Below, in pieces: positions 59,878 to 64,000 of a DNA stretch of 64,000 nucleotides. The first letter of the stretch is position 1, and each line of letters starts with the position of its first letter. The translations under genes and the position numbers were made by a program. The DNA comes from Hydractinia symbiolongicarpus. Its lineage: Eukaryota > Cnidaria > Hydrozoa > Anthoathecata > Hydractiniidae. Location: NCBI RefSeq assembly GCF_029227915.1, contig NC_079876.1:8062001-8126000 (forward strand), given 5' to 3'. Below the pieces are notes generated by a model, which saw only the letters and a program-made list of their open reading frames with translations, did not search any database and was not told the DNA's origin.

Positions 59878-60334
59878 TCTCATGGGCTTTAGTGGTGAAA
59901 TATTAATTTAAAAAATCGTTTGGGAAATTAGTTTACTCCCTGGGTACTTTCTTTGTATACTTTTCACTATACGGGCCACGCCCGGGATTTACGGGAAATC
60001 GCTGGTTTTCGTTTGCCGGCGATTAAACTTCTTTTATTCAGCGTCTCATCAGGAATGAAAACATTTTTAAAAACTACAAGTCTTATGCGTTTTAGTGGTG
60101 AAAAAATAATTTAAAAAATCGTTCTGGAAATGAGTTTACTCACAGGGTACTTTCTTTGTATACATTCGACTATACGGGCCAAGCCCGGGATTTACGGGAA
60201 ATCGCGGGTTTTCGTTTGCCGGCGATTAAACCTCTTTCATTAAGCGTCTCATCAAAAATGAAAACATTTTTGAAAACTACAAGTCTCATGCGTTTTAGTG
60301 GTGAAAAAAAATTTTAAAAATCGTTCGGGAAATG

Positions 60335-61415
60335 AGTTTACTCACAAGGTACTTTCTTTGTATACATTCGACTATACGGGCCAAGCCCGGGATTTACGGG
60401 AAATCGCGGGTTTTCGTTTGCCGGCGATTAAACCTCTTTCATTAAGCGTCTCATCAAAAATGAAAACATTTTTGAAAACTACAAGTCTCATGCGTTTTAG
60501 TGGTGAAAAAAAATTTTAAAAATCGTTCGGGAAATGAGTTTACTTCCTGGGTTCTTTCTTTGTATACATTCGACTATACGGGCCAAGCTCGGGATTTACG
60601 CAAAATTGCGGGATTTCGTTTGCCGGCGATGAAACCTCTTTTATTAAGCGTCTCATCAAAAATGAAAACATTTTTAAAAACTACAAGTCTCATGGGCTTT
60701 AGTGGTGACATAATAATTTAAAAAATCGTTCGGGAAATGAGTTTACACCCCGGGTACTTTCTTTGTATACTTTTGACTATACGGGCCGAGTCCGGGATTT
60801 ACGGGAAATCGCAGGTTTTCGTTTGCCGGCGATTAAACTTCTTTTATTCAGCGTCTCATCAAAAATGAAAACATTTTTGAAAACTACAAGTCTCATGCGT
60901 TTTAGTGGTGAAAAAAAAATTTAAAAAATCGTTCGGGAAATGAGTTTAATTCCTGGGTACTTTCTTTGTATACATTCGACTATACGGGCCAAGCCCGGGA
61001 TTTACGGGAAATCGCAGGATTTTGTTTGCCGGCGATTAAACCTCTTTTATTAAGCGTCTCATCAAAAATGAAAACATTTTTAAAAAATACAAGTCTCATG
61101 GGTTTTAGTGGTGAAATAATAATTTAAAAAATCGTTCGGGAAATGAGTTTACACCCCGGGTACTTTCTTTGTATACTTTTGACTATACGGGCCGAGTCCG
61201 GGATTTACGGGAAATCGCAGGTTTTCGTTTGCCGGCGATTAAACTTCTTTTATTCAGCGTCTCATCAAAAATGAAAACATTTTTGAAAACTACAAGTCTC
61301 ATGCGTTTAAGTGGTGAAAAAATAATTTAAAAAATCGTTCGGGAAATGAGTTTACACCCCGGGTACTTTCTTTGTATACTTTTGACTATACGGGCCGAGT
61401 CCGGGATTTACGGGA
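60335..61415 (+). repeat. 1.08-kb duplicated segment, copy 1
   Basis: It recurs at 62464-63544, offset 2129 bp. Shared markers are GAAAAAAAATTTTAAAAATCG (one base short), CTTCCTGGGTTC, CCAAGCTCGGGATT with ACGCAAAATTGCGGG, and GTGACATAATAA. Few substitutions were noticed, for example CTCACAAGG near 60344 versus CTCACAGGG. Confidence 0.86.
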
Positions 61416-61499
61416 AGTCGTGGGTTTTTGTTTGCCGGCGATTAAACTTCTTTTATTCAGCGTCTCATCAAAAATGAAAGTATTTTTAAATACTACAAG

Positions 61500-61549
61500 T
61501 CTCATGGGCTTTAGTGGTGAAATAATAATTTAAAAAATCGTTTTTTTCG
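61500..61549 (+). repeat. 50-bp monomer remnant, copy 2
   Basis: Same junction as copy 1, with seven T bases before CGTCTCATGG, 1672 bp downstream. Confidence 0.92.
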
Positions 61550-62158
61550 TCTCATGGGCTTTAGTGGTGAAATATTAATTTAAAAAATCGTTTGGGAAAT
61601 TAGTTTACTCCCTGGGTACTTTCTTTGTATACTTTTCACTATACGGGCCACGCCCGGGATTTACGGGAAATCGCGGGTTTTCGTTTGCCGGCGATTAAAC
61701 TTCTTTTATTCAGCGTCTCATCAGGAATGAAAACATTTTTAAAAACTACAAGTCTTATGCGTTTTAGTGGTGAAAAAATAATTTAAAAAATCGTTCTGGA
61801 AATGAGTTTAAACCCCGGGTACTTTCTTTGTATACTTTTGACTATACGAGCCGAGTCCGGGATTTACGGGAAATCGCAGGTTTTCGTTTGCCGGCGATTA
61901 AACTTCTTTTATTCAGCGTCTCATCAAAAATGAAAACATTTTTGAAAATTACAAGTCTCATGCGTTTAAGTGGTGAAAAAATAATTTAAAAAATCGTTCG
62001 GGAAATGAGTTTACACCCCGGGTACTTTCTTTGTATACTTTTGACTATACGGGCCGAGTCCGGGATTTACGGGAAGTCGTGGGTTTTTGTTTGCCGGCGA
62101 TTAAACTTCTTTTATTCAGCGTCTCATCAAAAATGAAAGTATTTTTAAATACTACAAG

Positions 62159-62208
62159 TCTCATGGGCTTTAGTGGTGAAATAATAATTTAAAAAATCGT
62201 TTTTTTCG
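62159..62208 (+). repeat. 50-bp monomer remnant, copy 3
   Basis: Same junction, 659 bp after copy 2, as part of the tandem 659-bp unit. Confidence 0.92.
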
Positions 62209-62463
62209 TCTCATGGGCTTTAGTGGTGAAATATTAATTTAAAAAATCGTTTGGGAAATTAGTTTACTCCCTGGGTACTTTCTTTGTATACTTTTCACTA
62301 TACGGGCCACGCCCGGGATTTACGGGAAATCGCGGGTTTTCGTTTGCCGGCGATTAAACTTCTTTTATTCAGCGTCTCATCAGAAATGAAAACATTTTTA
62401 AAAACTACAAGTCTTATGCGTTTTAGTGGTGAAAAAATAATTTAAAAAATCGTTCTGGAAATG

Positions 62464-63544
62464 AGTTTACTCACAGGGTACTTTCTTTGTATACATTCGA
62501 CTATACGGGCCAAGCCCGGGATTTACGGGAAATCGCGGGTTTTCGTTTGCCGGCGATTAAACCTCTTTCATTAAGCGTCTCATCAAAAATGAAAACATTT
62601 TTGAAAACTACAAGTCTCATGCGTTTTAGTGGTGAAAAAAAATTTTAAAAATCGTTCGGGAAATGAGTTTACTTCCTGGGTTCTTTCTTTGTATACATTC
62701 GACTATACGGGCCAAGCTCGGGATTTACGCAAAATTGCGGGATTTCGTTTGCCGGCGATGAAACCTCTTTTATTAAGCGTCTCATCAAAAATGAAAACAT
62801 TTTTAAAAACTACAAGTCTCATGGGCTTTAGTGGTGACATAATAATTTAAAAAATCGTTCGGGAAATGAGTTTACACCCCGGGTACTTTCTTTGTATACT
62901 TTTGACTATACGCGCCGAGTCCGGGATTTACGGGAAATCGCAGGTTTTCGTTTGCCGGCGATTAAACTTCTTTTATTCAGCGTCTCATCAAAAATGAAAA
63001 CATTTTTGAAAACTACAAGTCTCATGCGTTTTAGTGGTGAAAAAAAAATTTAAAAAATCGTTCGGGAAATGAGTTTAATTCCTGGGTACTTTCTTTGTAT
63101 ACATTCGACTATACGGGCCAAGCCCGGGATTTACGGGAAATCGCAGGATTTTGTTTGCCGGCGATTAAACCTCTTTTATTAAGCGTCTCATCAAAAATGA
63201 AAACATTTTTAAAAAATACAAGTCTCATGGGTTTTAGTGGTGAAATAATAATTTAAAAAATCGTTCGGGAAATGAGTTTACACCCCGGGTACTTTCTTTG
63301 TATACTTTTGACTATACGGGCCGAGTCCGGGATTTACGGGAAATCGCAGGTTTTCGTTTGCCGGCGATTAAACTTCTTTTATTCAGCGTCTCATCAAAAA
63401 TGAAAACATTTTTGAAAACTACAAGTCTCATGCGTTTAAGTGGTGAAAAAATAATTTAAAAAATCGTTCGGGAAATGAGTTTACACCCCGGGTACTTTCT
63501 TTGTATACTTTTGACTATACGGGCCGAGTCCGGGATTTACGGGA
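62464..63544 (+). repeat. 1.08-kb duplicated segment, copy 2
   Basis: Counterpart of 60335-61415, with TACGCGCCGAG near 62910 as a difference. It ends where copy 1 goes to GGAAGTCGTGGG while this copy keeps GGAAATCGCAGG. Confidence 0.86.
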
Positions 63545-64000
63545 AATCGCAGGTTTTCGTTTGCCGGCGATTAAACTTCTTTTATTCAGCGTCTCATCAA
63601 AAATGAAAACATTTTTGAAAACTACAAGTCTCATGCGTTTTAGTGGTGAAAAAAAAATTTAAAAAATCGTTCGGGAAATGAGTTTAATTCCTGGGTACTT
63701 TCTTTGTATACATTCGACTATACGGGCCAAGCCCGGGATTTACGGGAAATCGCGGGATTTCGTTTGCGGGCGATTAAACCTCTTTTATTAAGCGTCTCAT
63801 CAAAAATGAAAACATTTTTAAAAAATACAAGTCTCATGGGCTTTAGTGGTGAAATAATAATTTAAAAAATCGTTCGGGAAATGAGTTTACACCCCGGGTA
63901 CTTTCTTTGTATACTTTTGACTATACGGGCCGAGTCCGGGATTTACGGGAAATCGCAGGTTTTCGTTTGCCGGCGATTAAACTTCTTTTATTCAGCGTCT
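63545..64000 (+). repeat. Array running off the window end
   Basis: Monomers continue without change of type. The GTTTAATTCC monomer at 63074 recurs at 63683, a three-monomer step of 609 bp. The last base of the window lies inside a class B monomer at TTCAGCGTCT, so the array extends beyond 64 kb. Confidence 0.9.

Larger units (their letters stand above)
59478..62469 (+). repeat. Nested higher-order repeat of the 50-bp remnant family (659 bp and 1672 bp)
   Basis: Bases 61313-61810 recur at about 61972-62469, offset 659 bp, which is three full monomers plus a 50-bp remnant. An earlier copy lies 1672 bp upstream of the first (59641-60138). Shared markers are GGAAGTCGTGGG, GAAAGTATTTTTAAATACTA, the T7 junction, TTTTCACTATACGGGCCACG and CATCAGGAATG (CATCAGAAATG in the last copy). 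Confidence 0.87.
1..64000 (+). repeat. Tandem satellite array, ~203-bp monomer, whole window
   Basis: Every stretch of the window is a copy of one monomer of about 203 bp, always in the same orientation. Anchors such as AGTCTCATG, GTATAC and TTTGCCGGCGATTAAAC recur at 203-bp steps, with occasional monomers of 202, 195, 192, 191, 87 or 50 bp. Allowing for the short ones, there are about 320 monomers. No interruption by unique DNA or a mobile element was found, and both ends stop inside a monomer. Long homogeneous tandem arrays of this size are typical of eukaryotic heterochromatin, and the lack of any gene in 64 kb argues against a bacterial origin. I do not recognise the monomer, so species and chromosomal position stay open. 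Confidence 0.98.

Noticed and set aside
1-64000. CRISPR array
   Set aside because: Repeats are about 203 bp and contiguous, with no unique spacers and no cas genes.
1-64000. Ribosomal or 5S RNA gene tandem array, or tRNA cluster
   Set aside because: The 203-bp unit holds no recognisable rRNA or tRNA sequence, no Pol III box pair that I could identify with confidence, and no cloverleaf.
1-64000. Transposable element, miniature element or retroelement insertion
   Set aside because: No terminal repeats, target-site duplications or coding parts break the 203-bp register. All irregularities are explained by deletion or reshuffling of monomers.
1-64000. Telomeric or simple-sequence repeat
   Set aside because: No TTAGGG-type or microsatellite tract was seen. 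GTTAGGG occurs only as an isolated monomer variant.
1-64000. Inverted monomers marking a fold-back or replication structure
   Set aside because: Every monomer checked has the same orientation. No head-to-head or tail-to-tail switch was found.
1-64000. Pure assembly artefact of one collapsed or looped read
   Set aside because: Monomers differ individually, the duplications have different offsets and levels of divergence, and junctions are specific. Single recent duplications could still be assembly errors and need read support.

Overview
The window is one uninterrupted tandem satellite DNA array. A monomer of about 203 bp repeats head-to-tail on one strand from base 1 to base 64000, roughly 320 times by arithmetic. 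It is about 38% GC. I see no unique sequence, transposon, RNA gene, CRISPR array or believable protein gene, and both edges cut through the array, so its full length is unknown. This organisation indicates a eukaryotic chromosome and heterochromatin of centromeric, pericentromeric or subtelomeric kind. I do not recognise the monomer, so I name neither species nor chromosomal location.

The monomer has an AT-rich part (A-runs, TAATTTAAAAAA, and a perfect 9-bp dyad around AAAA) and a GC-richer part with several CGGG words spaced about 10 bp apart. Two broad monomer classes exist. Class A carries CATTCGAC, GGGCCAAGCCCGGG and often CTCACAGGG. Class B carries CTTTTGAC, GGGCCGAGTCCGGG and often CTCCCTGGG. 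Class A is common at 0-15 kb and class B dominates from about 15 kb, with many recombinant monomers.

Layout: 0-12 kb is a patchwork of 1-2 kb duplications at offsets 1217, 3648, about 6070 and 7300 bp. At 9-16.6 kb five monomers share an 11-bp deletion. At 18.2-20.9 kb an 899-bp higher-order repeat contains an 87-bp truncated monomer, and this block recurs at 31.6-33.5 kb. At 21-27.5 kb a six-monomer repeat (1218 bp) and a 2.2-kb duplication dominate. At 33.5-38.7 kb a 1015-bp five-monomer higher-order repeat runs in five tandem copies, with a detached relic at 28.3-30.3 kb. At 40-50.5 kb a related 1016-bp five-monomer repeat lies inside larger 2638-bp and 2032-bp duplications. At 50.5-57.8 kb the monomers are mixed. 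At 57.8-64 kb new repeats appear, including a 659-bp unit with a 50-bp monomer remnant.

No genes work together here. The biology is that of satellite turnover: unequal exchange, conversion and local amplification produced successive higher-order repeats from one monomer family. Identity and offset statements come from reading and aligning by eye, so boundaries are good to tens of bases and difference counts are minimum observations.
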